A stretch of 5,489 nt of DNA from Deltaproteobacteria bacterium (lineage in GTDB: Bacteria; Desulfobacterota; GWC2-55-46; S146-70; JAUXIU01). Both the position numbers and the translations under genes were made by a program. The stretch is from NCBI GenBank assembly GCA_030620895.1, contig JAUXIU010000083.1, forward strand, positions 1 through 5,489. Reading direction: 5' to 3'. Shown in pieces: positions 1-5,436 of the stretch (position 1 is the stretch's first letter; each line of letters starts with the position of its first letter). Below the pieces are notes generated by a model that saw only the letters and a program-made list of their open reading frames with translations, ran no database searches and was not told the origin of the DNA.

Positions 1-864
1 GGGGCTGTTGGTGGTCCTAAGTGGGAGGATTTAGATTACTCTAAGAGGCCAGAGAGAGCGTTACTAAAACTCAGGAAGGAGCTGGGATTATTTGCCAACC
101 TTAGGCCGGCAAATGTATGCCGGTCACTTGCAGATGCGTCAACCCTGAAGAGGGAGGTTATTGAAGGGGTAGATGTAATGGTGGTGAGGGAACTGACCGG
201 GGGACTGTATTTTGGTACACCAAAGGGGATAGAGAGACTTCCAAATGGGGAAGAGAGGGGTTTTAATACCATGGTTTATATAACTTCGGAGATTGAGAGA
301 ATTGCAAAGGTTGCATTTGGCATTGCATCAAAGAGGAGAAACAAGGTTACATCCATAGACAAGGCAAATGTCCTTGAGGTCACTGAACTGTGGAGGAAGG
401 TTGTAACGAATGTCCATAAGGATTATCCAGAGATTGAGCTCAACCATATGTATGTTGATAACTGTGCCATGCAGCTTGTGAGAAACCCAAAACAGTTCGA
501 TGTAATACTTGCGGAAAACACATTTGGTGATATCCTCTCTGATGAGGCGGCGATGCTCACTGGCTCGATAGGTATGCTTCCTTCTGCCAGCATCGGTGGA
601 AATGTTGGAATGTATGAACCCATACATGGGAGCGCCCCTGATATCGCAGGGGAGAATAAGGCAAACCCTATTGCGACTATACTTTCTGTGGCTATGATGT
701 TCAGATTTTCCTTTAGCATGGCAGAGGAAGCGGACGATATAGAAGGTTCTGTGAATAAGGTGTTGGAAAAGGGTTTTCGTACGGAGGATATATATCAGCA
801 TGGTGAAAAACTTGTAGGATGCAGAGAGATGGGTGATGCTATATCTTCTGAGATTGCCGGCTAG
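1..864 (+). CDS. leuB: 3-isopropylmalate dehydrogenase, 5'-truncated by the window edge
   Basis: The reading frame is open from base 1 and encodes 287 residues ending in TAG. The first ATG-led stretch at 178 is internal, because residues 1-59 already match the family ([19 protein letters not shown]). LeuB oxidatively decarboxylates 3-isopropylmalate with NAD+ in cytoplasmic leucine synthesis. Counting against Thermus LeuB from memory, all catalytic residues are present: R25, R35 and R63 (substrate arginines), Y70 in GGLYFG, K121 in DKANV, and metal aspartates D153, D177 and D181 in YVDN and [10 protein letters not shown]. The NAD adenine-binding segment [15 protein letters not shown] follows. 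The spacing matches that family apart from a roughly 5-residue insertion between Y70 and K121. The VRELTGG motif and overall length favour LeuB over isocitrate or tartrate dehydrogenases. About 69 N-terminal residues lie left of the window. No leuC or leuD is visible, and the next gene is unrelated. Confidence 0.96.
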   Translation, partial: GAVGGPKWEDLDYSKRPERALLKLRKELGLFANLRPANVCRSLADASTLKREVIEGVDVMVVRELTGGLYFGTPKGIERLPNGEERGFNTMVYITSEIERIAKVAFGIASKRRNKVTSIDKANVLEVTELWRKVVTNVHKDYPEIELNHMYVDNCAMQLVRNPKQFDVILAENTFGDILSDEAAMLTGSIGMLPSASIGGNVGMYEPIHGSAPDIAGENKANPIATILSVAMMFRFSFSMAEEADDIEGSVNKVLEKGFRTEDIYQHGEKLVGCREMGDAISSEIAG

Positions 865-960
865 TGGTGATTAGTTTGGGATATGTTTAATAAGACATAT
901 TAAAATTAATACGGCTCTTTCGTTAAAAAGTTGGAGTGGTTGATTTAAGAGCATATGGGC

Positions 961-981
961 AATATTCATAGATTGAATATT
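961..981. repeat. short AT-rich perfect inverted repeat
   Basis: AATATTCA (961-968) and TGAATATT (974-981) form an 8-bp perfect palindrome around the 5-nt centre TAGAT. C960 and G982 add a ninth pair. It lies in the leuB-prfB gap, about 97 bases after the leuB stop. No T-run follows, so a rho-independent terminator is not supported. A protein-binding site or a chance AT-rich palindrome is equally possible. Confidence 0.4.
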
Positions 982-1016
982 GACGATTGACTAATTAAAT
1001 AAATTGACAATTGAAG
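971..1016. repeat. degenerate ATTGAC-type heptamer repeats
   Basis: ATTGAAT (972), ATTGACG (979) and ATTGACT (986) follow each other at exactly 7-nt spacing. After an AT-rich interruption come ATTGACA (1003) and ATTGAAG (1010), again 7 nt apart. The array overlaps the right arm of the 961-981 palindrome. TTGACA at 1004-1009 matches a sigma70 -35 box, but no acceptable -10 hexamer lies 16-18 nt downstream, so I do not call a promoter. Confidence 0.5.
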
Positions 1017-1027
1017 AATAAAAAAAC

Positions 1028-1085
1028 CGTAGCTCGTGATTCGTGGTTCGATTCACGATAAACGATCCACGGTTCACGATTAACG
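1028..1085. repeat. inverted array of CGTGATT-type heptamers, hairpin-forming
   Basis: Three forward heptamers (CGTAGCT 1028, CGTGATT 1035, CGTGGTT 1042) and a leftover CG are followed by five heptamers in reverse orientation (ATTCACG 1051, ATAAACG 1058, ATCCACG 1065, GTTCACG 1072, ATTAACG 1079). The whole block stays in 7-nt register apart from the two-base junction. Arms 1034-1049 and 1064-1079 pair at 13 Watson-Crick plus one G-U of 16 positions, with a 14-nt loop. The block ends 6 bases before the prfB Shine-Dalgarno, so it probably lies in or next to the prfB leader. Function unknown. Confidence 0.75.
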
Positions 1086-1090
1086 AATAA

Positions 1091-1096
1091 AGGAGG
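1091..1096 (+). promoter_or_regulatory. prfB ribosome binding site
   Basis: AGGAGG is a perfect anti-Shine-Dalgarno match, 5 nt before the ATG at 1102. It fixes the true prfB start well upstream of the frameshift and argues against initiation at the internal ATG 1220, which has no comparable site. Confidence 0.85.
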
Positions 1097-1101
1097 CTGT
1101 A

Positions 1102-2194
1102 ATGTTTGATGAAATTTACGAAAGGTTAAAGGGGCTGCAGAATAGACTTGTAGAGTTTAGAGGACATCTTTGACCTCCCTAAGAAGAAGGAACAATTAAA
1201 TGAAATAGATAAACTCCTCATGGACCCTTCCCAGTGGGAGAAGGCTGGAATACGGGATGTTATGAAGAGACAGGCTGCCTTAAAAGATGAGATTGAACGA
1301 ATAGAATCTGTGGAAGAGGCGGTAGAAGATGCAGGAATCCTTTTGGAGCTTGCTGAGGAGGCATCCAATATAGAGACATCAAAGGAGGTGGAAGCTAAAC
1401 TTGATGAGATAGAGACGACTATACGGAAGCTGGAGGTTCAGAGGATGCTTGGCGGGGAGAATGATACGCTTAATGCTATAGTCTCTATACATCCCGGGGC
1501 TGGTGGTACAGAGGCGCAGGATTGGGCGGAGATGCTTTTGAGAATGTATCTTAGGTGGTCAGAGAGGCACAGTTATAAGACGGAGATAGTAGATTTTCAG
1601 CCCGGGGAAGAGGCAGGAGTAAAAAGTGTGACTTTTACAGTAAGTGGAGAATATTCTTATGGTTATCTTAAGGCAGAGGCAGGTGTTCACCGACTTGTCA
1701 GGATATCGCCATTTGATGCAAATCAAAGGAGACATACGTCATTTTCATCTGTTTTTGTCTATCCAGAGATTGAGGAGGATATTGATGTTGAGATAAATGA
1801 AGCTGATCTCAGGATAGATACATACAGAAGTGGTGGGGCCGGGGGGCAACATGTTAATAAGACCGATTCTGCTGTCAGGATAACGCATATTCCGACGCGG
1901 ATAGTTGTACAATGTCAAAACGAGAGAAGCCAGCATAAGAACAAGAATACGGCTATGAAGATACTGAGGTCGAAGTTATACGAACTTAAGATGAAAGAGC
2001 AGCAGGAAAAGTTGAAGGAATTCGGTAAAGGTAAGAAAGATATTGCTTGGGGTAGCCAGATAAGGTCATATGTGATGCAGCCATACCGCCTGGTTAAGGA
2101 TCACAGGACAAACCTTGAGGTTGGTAATGTGGATACGGTACTTGATGGTTCTTTAGATAATTTTATTGAAGCATATCTGCTTAAGAAGGGATAG
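1102..2194 (+). CDS. prfB: peptide chain release factor 2 (RF2), programmed +1 frameshift; join(1102..1170,1172..2194)
   Basis: RF2 recognises UGA and UAA in the ribosomal A site and triggers peptidyl-tRNA hydrolysis. Zero-frame translation from ATG 1102 gives 23 codons (MFDEIYERLKGLQ...FRGHL) and stops at TGA 1171-1173. Skipping T1171 continues with DLPKKKEQLNEIDKLLMDPSQW and runs to TAG 2192-2194, giving 363 residues, close to the 365 of E. coli RF2. The N-terminal third is a charged helical domain. The RF2-type stop-recognition tripeptide SPF is at residues 202-204 (RF1 would have PxT), and the catalytic GGQ is at 247-249 within GGAGGQHVNKTDSAVR. The domain-2 motif HPGAGGTEAQDW is also present. 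The internal TGA is the known autoregulatory device, so this is not a pseudogene. The gene appears to be its own transcription unit, 237 bp after leuB and 216 bp before rnfC. Confidence 0.97.
1159..1174 (+). promoter_or_regulatory. prfB +1 programmed ribosomal frameshift site
   Basis: The order is SD-like AGAGGA (1159-1164), CAT, slippery CTT (1168-1170), then in-frame TGA plus C (1171-1174). This matches the E. coli arrangement (AGGGGG-TAT-CTT-TGA-C) element by element. When RF2 is scarce, ribosomes pause at UGA and peptidyl-tRNA slips from CUU to UUU; when RF2 is plentiful they terminate after 23 residues. The UGAC tetranucleotide is a poor termination context, which favours the shift. The SD-like element is weaker than in E. 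coli, with only GAGG contiguous. Confidence 0.95.
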
Positions 2195-2215
2195 TTTAAG
2201 AATCTTCACAAATGC

Positions 2216-2255
2216 CAGGTTGGTAACTACTCAGGTTGTCAGGTTCACGGTTGAC
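2216..2255. repeat. degenerate CAGGTTGT-type octamer repeats
   Basis: At 8-nt spacing after prfB there are CAGGTTGG (2216), TAACTACT (2224, strongly diverged), CAGGTTGT (2232), CAGGTTCA (2240) and CGGTTGAC (2248). It is a weak, short array with three clear CAGGTT cores. A T6 run follows at about 2274-2279, but no stable stem directly precedes it, so no terminator is called. Confidence 0.4.
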
Positions 2256-2284
2256 CGCTTTGCGTTCTACATGTTTTTTGAGAT

Positions 2285-2386
2285 AGTGAAGATACCCAGC
2301 CCACAGGGCGGGGTATCTTGACAGCAAGGAAGTTTCTATTACCTTAGCACGCCTTGACCCCGCCCTGTGGGCGGGATATCTTCACT
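2285..2386. repeat. 102-bp palindromic inverted-repeat element (MITE/REP-like)
   Basis: Terminal arms 2285-2314 and 2357-2386 are reverse complements at 28 of 30 positions (arm begins AGTGAAGATA; core GCCCACAGGGCGGGG). Each arm also contains a smaller palindrome. In the left, 2289-2302 pairs with 2306-2319 at 13 of 14 positions around ACA. In the right, 2359-2365 pairs with 2369-2375 around TGT. The GC-rich arms contrast with AT-rich surroundings. No convincing target-site duplication and no ORF lie inside. This could be a nonautonomous mobile repeat, or a structured terminator for prfB; neither hairpin has a following T-run, so the repeat reading is preferred. Confidence 0.75.
2354..2382 (+). 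promoter_or_regulatory. possible sigma70-type promoter for the rnf operon (tentative)
   Basis: TTGACC (2354-2359, 5 of 6 to TTGACA) and TATCTT (2377-2382, 4 of 6 to TATAAT) are 17 nt apart. Transcription would start near 2389, leaving a leader of about 22 nt before the rnfC ATG at 2411. Both hexamers and the GC-rich hairpin spacer lie in the right arm of the palindromic element, so the match may be coincidental. Confidence 0.22.
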
Positions 2387-2410
2387 TTAGATACTTCATA
2401 CTTATGCCTT

Positions 2411-3745
2411 ATGAATCTCAAGACCTTTAAACATGGGATACATCCTTTATATTGTAAAGAACTTACCGCCCGTAAAGAAATAGAAAGGGCCCCCATCCCT
2501 AAAACGGTAACCGTACCCCTGCAACAACATCTGGGTACACCATGTCAGCCTCTTGTAAAGAAGGGAGATGTGGTTGAAGAGGGCCAGAAGATAGGCGATG
2601 TGGTCACCTTTGTTACAGCACCTGTACATTCACCGATATCCGGTAAGGTTAAGGATATAGAGAGATATCCTTACCCTGTTGGAGGCAAGGTTCTTTCTGT
2701 TGTTATAGAAAGTAATGAAGAAGTAAAAGAATGGCCTGAAAACAATACAGGTCTGGATATGGATCTGATCACTCCTCAGTCAATCAGGGATGCTGTTAGA
2801 GAGGCCGGAATAGTAGGGATGGGTGGTGCGGCCTTTCCAACCCATGTTAAGCTAAGTCCTCCAAAAGACAAGAAGATAGATACAGTCATAATGAATGGTT
2901 GTGAATGTGAACCTTTTCTTACATCGGATCATAGCCTTATGTTGGAGTTTCCAGAGAAGGTGCTGTGGGGTATGAAGGTTATAATGAAAGCAGTAAATGC
3001 ACAAAAGGGTGATAGAGGGATAGAAGAGAACAAACTGGATGCTATAAATATAATCCAAGAGGTTGTAAGAGATATATCGCCGGAGATAGAGGTAGTTCCA
3101 CTTGAGACGAAGTATCCGCAGGGTGCTGAGAAGATGCTTATAAAGGCAACACTTAATCGTGATGTACCTATGGGAAAACTGCCACTTGATGTAGGTGTTG
3201 TTGTAAATAATGTTGGTACCGCTGCCGCAATCTACGATGCCCTGAAGTTCAAAAAACCACTAATAGAGAGGATAGTGACTGTAAGTGGTAATGGATTGAC
3301 AGAACCCAAGAATCTAATCTTACGTATAGGTACAAGTTTTAAAGAAGCCATTGAAAACTGTGGGGGGATGATAGAGGGTGGTGAGAGAGTTGTAATAAAT
3401 GGTGGGCCTATGATGGGTGTTGCACAGACCGACCTTGATGTACCTGTAATAAAGGCTACATCGGGCATTACTGTACTTACCGGAGATGAGATAAAACCAA
3501 AAATCTACCATCCATGTATAAAGTGTGCAGGTTGTGTCGAGGCGTGTCCGGTGAACCTTATGCCCTATAGGTTGGGTGACTTGGCAAGGCTCAGCAGAGT
3601 GGATGAATTCAAGAGATGGGGAGGGCTAAGTTGTGTTGAGTGTGGATGCTGTTCTTTTGTGTGTCCTGCAAGGAGGCCCCTTGTTCAATGGATAAGAGTC
3701 GGGAAGGTAAAGTTAAGGGAAGAAGACAAACCGGGGAGTGCATGA
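2411..3745 (+). CDS. rnfC: electron transport complex subunit RnfC (Fe-S/FMN, NADH-side)
   Basis: The product has 444 residues, normal for bacterial RnfC without the long repeat tail of enterobacterial RsxC. RnfC is the peripheral subunit exchanging electrons with NAD(H) in the membrane Rnf complex. The order is an N-terminal sandwich-hybrid domain (FKHGIHP at 6-12, then PLVKKGDVVEEGQ); the nucleotide/FMN-binding loop GMGGAAFPTHVK (136-147) with NGCECEP (162-168); an SLBB-like segment near 287-340; and two [4Fe-4S] motifs, CIKCAGCVEACP (C369, C372, C375, C379) and CVECGCCSFVCP (C408, C411, C414, C418, plus an extra C413). ATG 2411 is chosen because MNLKTFKHGIHP is the usual RnfC beginning. 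The longer in-frame ORF from 2354 would translate the palindromic element. No Shine-Dalgarno precedes 2411. It overlaps rnfD by 4 nt. Confidence 0.95.
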   Translation: MNLKTFKHGIHPLYCKELTARKEIERAPIPKTVTVPLQQHLGTPCQPLVKKGDVVEEGQKIGDVVTFVTAPVHSPISGKVKDIERYPYPVGGKVLSVVIESNEEVKEWPENNTGLDMDLITPQSIRDAVREAGIVGMGGAAFPTHVKLSPPKDKKIDTVIMNGCECEPFLTSDHSLMLEFPEKVLWGMKVIMKAVNAQKGDRGIEENKLDAINIIQEVVRDISPEIEVVPLETKYPQGAEKMLIKATLNRDVPMGKLPLDVGVVVNNVGTAAAIYDALKFKKPLIERIVTVSGNGLTEPKNLILRIGTSFKEAIENCGGMIEGGERVVINGGPMMGVAQTDLDVPVIKATSGITVLTGDEIKPKIYHPCIKCAGCVEACPVNLMPYRLGDLARLSRVDEFKRWGGLSCVECGCCSFVCPARRPLVQWIRVGKVKLREEDKPGSA

Positions 3746-4743
3746 AGGAAAAAGAAAAGGTGCCTGTGTCAGCTAATAAGACAGATGAATCTATTGTGGA
3801 GAGGTTTGTAGTATCATCCTCACCACATCTTTTAAAAGATATCAATATACCAAAGATAATGCACACCGTTGTAATTGCCTTGGCACCAGCAATGGTGGTG
3901 AGCATCTATTTCTTTGGTATTAGCGCCCTGATACTTATATTAACATGTATTATTTCGAGTATTGCAACGGAGGCCTTCTTTCAGCGTTTAAGAAAGAGAC
4001 CCATAACTGTATACGACGGTAGTGCCATTATAACCGGTATACTTCTGGCATTGACACTACCCCCAAGTTTTCCTGTTTTAGGAGCTGTGCTGGGCTCTGT
4101 ATTTGCAATAGCTATTGGCAAGCAGTTCTTTGGAGGTCTTGGCTACAATATCTTTAACCCCGCTCTACTTGGAAGGGCCTTTCTGCAAGCAACATACCCT
4201 GTTCTTATAACCACATGGTCGAAATCTCTTGCAGGTAGTGGTATAGATGTTGTTGCAGCTGCAACACCGCTTGCCCTGATGAAATTTGACGGTGAGATGA
4301 CGCCATATCTTGATATGTTCTTTGGCAATATCTCAGGTTCCCTCGGTGAGACTTCTGTGCTGGCGATTATCGTCGGGGGGTTATACTTACGTTACAAGGG
4401 ATATATAAACTGGAGACTCCCACTCGGATATCTGGGTGCGATCTTCTTTTTTGGTGCGATCTTCTGGTTATTCAACCCTTCTAAATATCCAGCCCCCCTG
4501 TTTCATCTCTTGGCAGGTGGTGCCATGCTCGGAGCATGGTTTATGGTTACTGACATGGTAACATCTCCAGTAACCCCACTAGGTCAGTGGATATTCGTTA
4601 TAGGAGCTGGAATATTAGTAGTGATTATACGGCTCTTTGGTGGGCTACCTGAAGGGGTAATGTACTCAATACTCCTAATGAATTCTATTGTACCACTGCT
4701 TGATAAATGGACAAGGCCCAGAATTTTTGGAGAGGTGAGGTGA
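3742..4743 (+). CDS. rnfD: electron transport complex membrane subunit RnfD
   Basis: The product is a 333-residue integral membrane protein of the RnfD/NqrB family, part of the ion-translocating, flavin-bearing membrane core. The start is the ATG of the ATGA overlap with the rnfC stop, with GGGGAG just upstream; an earlier in-frame ATG at 3640 lies inside the Fe-S region of rnfC. After a polar N-terminus of about 25 residues comes SSSPHLLKDINIPKIMHTV, then roughly eight to ten hydrophobic segments. Family landmarks include VYDGSAIITGILLALTLPPSFP, GGLGYNIFNPALLGRAFL and a final PEGVMYSILLMNSIVPLLDKWTRP. The covalent FMN threonine aligns with T175 in DVVAAATPLAL (D169), but the usual (S/T)GAT reads AAAT here, lacking the Ser/Thr and Gly. 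It shares GTGA with the rnfG start. Confidence 0.94.
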   Translation: MKEKEKVPVSANKTDESIVERFVVSSSPHLLKDINIPKIMHTVVIALAPAMVVSIYFFGISALILILTCIISSIATEAFFQRLRKRPITVYDGSAIITGILLALTLPPSFPVLGAVLGSVFAIAIGKQFFGGLGYNIFNPALLGRAFLQATYPVLITTWSKSLAGSGIDVVAAATPLALMKFDGEMTPYLDMFFGNISGSLGETSVLAIIVGGLYLRYKGYINWRLPLGYLGAIFFFGAIFWLFNPSKYPAPLFHLLAGGAMLGAWFMVTDMVTSPVTPLGQWIFVIGAGILVVIIRLFGGLPEGVMYSILLMNSIVPLLDKWTRPRIFGEVR

Positions 4744-5324
4744 AGGAGAAGGCAGTAGGTATGATGATAGTTCTTACAGCAACCGCTACCCTTGTAGGAG
4801 GTATGCTGGCTGCCGTATATCATATTGCTGCTCCGAAGATAGAGGCTAACAGGTTGGCTGAAGAAAAGAGGGCCATATTTGCTGTCTTGTCAGAGGCCAC
4901 AAGATATGAGACAACTGAAAGGATCCTCCAGACTGATAAAGGGGCAGAAAAGATAAGGATATTTAAGGGCTTCGATGTAGACGAAGGACTTGTTGGATAT
5001 GCATTTATCGCTAAAGGACCTGGTTTCCAGGGTATTATAAAGATGATGGTAGGATTGAATCCAGACTATTTAAGGCTACAAGGCATGCAAGTTTTGGAGC
5101 AACTTGAAACTCCTGGCCTGGGGAATAAAATAGAAGGGGATAAATTTAGAGATCAATTTAAGGGAATCGAAATCCTTCCAAAAATAGAGTATATCAAGTA
5201 TAGGAAGCCAGAGAAGCCGAACCAGATACAGGCCATAACCGGAGCTACAATATCGTCTAAGGCCGTTGTGGAAATAATCAATAAAAATGCCAGGAGTGTT
5301 ATAGCTCTCTTAAAAGAGGAATAG
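4740..5324 (+). CDS. rnfG: electron transport complex subunit RnfG (covalent FMN protein)
   Basis: The product has 194 residues and is the RnfG/NqrC-family subunit. It is anchored by one N-terminal transmembrane helix (about residues 5-27, MMIVLTATATLVGGMLAAVY), with an FMN_bind domain expected on the outer face of the membrane. Domain landmarks are GYAFIAKGPGFQG, VLEQLETPGLGNKI and the flavinylation motif TGAT at 167-170 (ITGATISSKAVV), whose T170 should carry phosphodiester-linked FMN added by ApbE. GTG 4740 is chosen as start: it forms a GTGA overlap with the rnfD stop, has GGAGAGG 4 nt upstream, and yields the usual short MKE-type N-terminus directly before the helix. The alternative ATG 4707 would add 11 residues (MDKAQNFWRGE) and a 37-nt overlap with no clear ribosome binding site. 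rnfE is expected next, but 165 bp of repeat DNA follows instead. Confidence 0.94.
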   Translation: MKEKAVGMMIVLTATATLVGGMLAAVYHIAAPKIEANRLAEEKRAIFAVLSEATRYETTERILQTDKGAEKIRIFKGFDVDEGLVGYAFIAKGPGFQGIIKMMVGLNPDYLRLQGMQVLEQLETPGLGNKIEGDKFRDQFKGIEILPKIEYIKYRKPEKPNQIQAITGATISSKAVVEIINKNARSVIALLKEE

Positions 5325-5333
5325 GTACAAGAG

Positions 5334-5435
5334 ATGGTTTGCATAGTTAACATAGTTTGTATGGTTCACATGGTTTAAAAATAACTGAACAAAGCAAACA
5401 AAACAAACAATGTAAACTAGGCAAACAAAGTAAAC
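5334..5435. repeat. inverted array of ATRGTTTRC-type nonamers downstream of rnfG
   Basis: Five forward nonamers (ATGGTTTGC 5334, ATAGTTAAC 5343, ATAGTTTGT 5352, ATGGTTCAC 5361, ATGGTTTAA 5370) are followed, after the 6-nt centre AAATAA, by units reading as the reverse complement (CTGAACAAA 5385, GCAAACAAA 5394, ACAAACAAT 5403, GTAAACTAG 5412, GCAAACAAA 5421, partial GTAAAC 5430). The 45-nt arms are in perfect register, and about 32 of 45 positions can form Watson-Crick pairs. There is no open reading frame and no T-run. The array starts 9 bases after the rnfG stop. Confidence 0.78.
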
Positions 5436-5436
5436 C

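Noticed and set aside
328..801. Minus-strand ORFs across leuB, rnfC, rnfD and rnfG
   Set aside because: They are shadows of well-supported plus-strand genes, with no family resemblance.
881..900. leuB terminator from the palindrome ATATGT...ACATAT
   Set aside because: Only six A/T-rich pairs with an 8-nt loop and no T-run; too weak to support.
931..968. Promoter candidates upstream of prfB (TTGGAG or TTGATT with CATATG or TATTCA)
   Set aside because: Each combination has several mismatches and none stands out from AT-rich background.
1021..1079. Rho-independent terminator (hairpin 1034-1079 plus A6 at 1021-1026)
   Set aside because: The A-run would be a T-run only for minus-strand transcription, and no minus-strand gene is present to terminate.
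1171..1173. In-frame TGA in prfB read as a pseudogene or sequencing error
   Set aside because: It sits in the canonical CTT-TGA-C frameshift context with an SD-like element upstream, and all RF2 motifs downstream are intact.
1220..2194. prfB as a 324-residue protein from ATG 1220
   Set aside because: No ribosome binding site there; RF2-like sequence extends upstream through the frameshift to ATG 1102, which has a perfect AGGAGG.
2354..2410. N-terminal extension of rnfC from ATG 2354
   Set aside because: The extra 19 residues would come from the palindromic element; MNLKTFKHGIHP at 2411 is the normal family start.
3632..3664. Extra cysteine C413 in the second RnfC cluster (CVECGCC) as evidence of a novel Fe-S centre
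   Set aside because: The normal CxxCxxCxxxCP ligands are complete without it, and Cys at this position is plausible natural variation.
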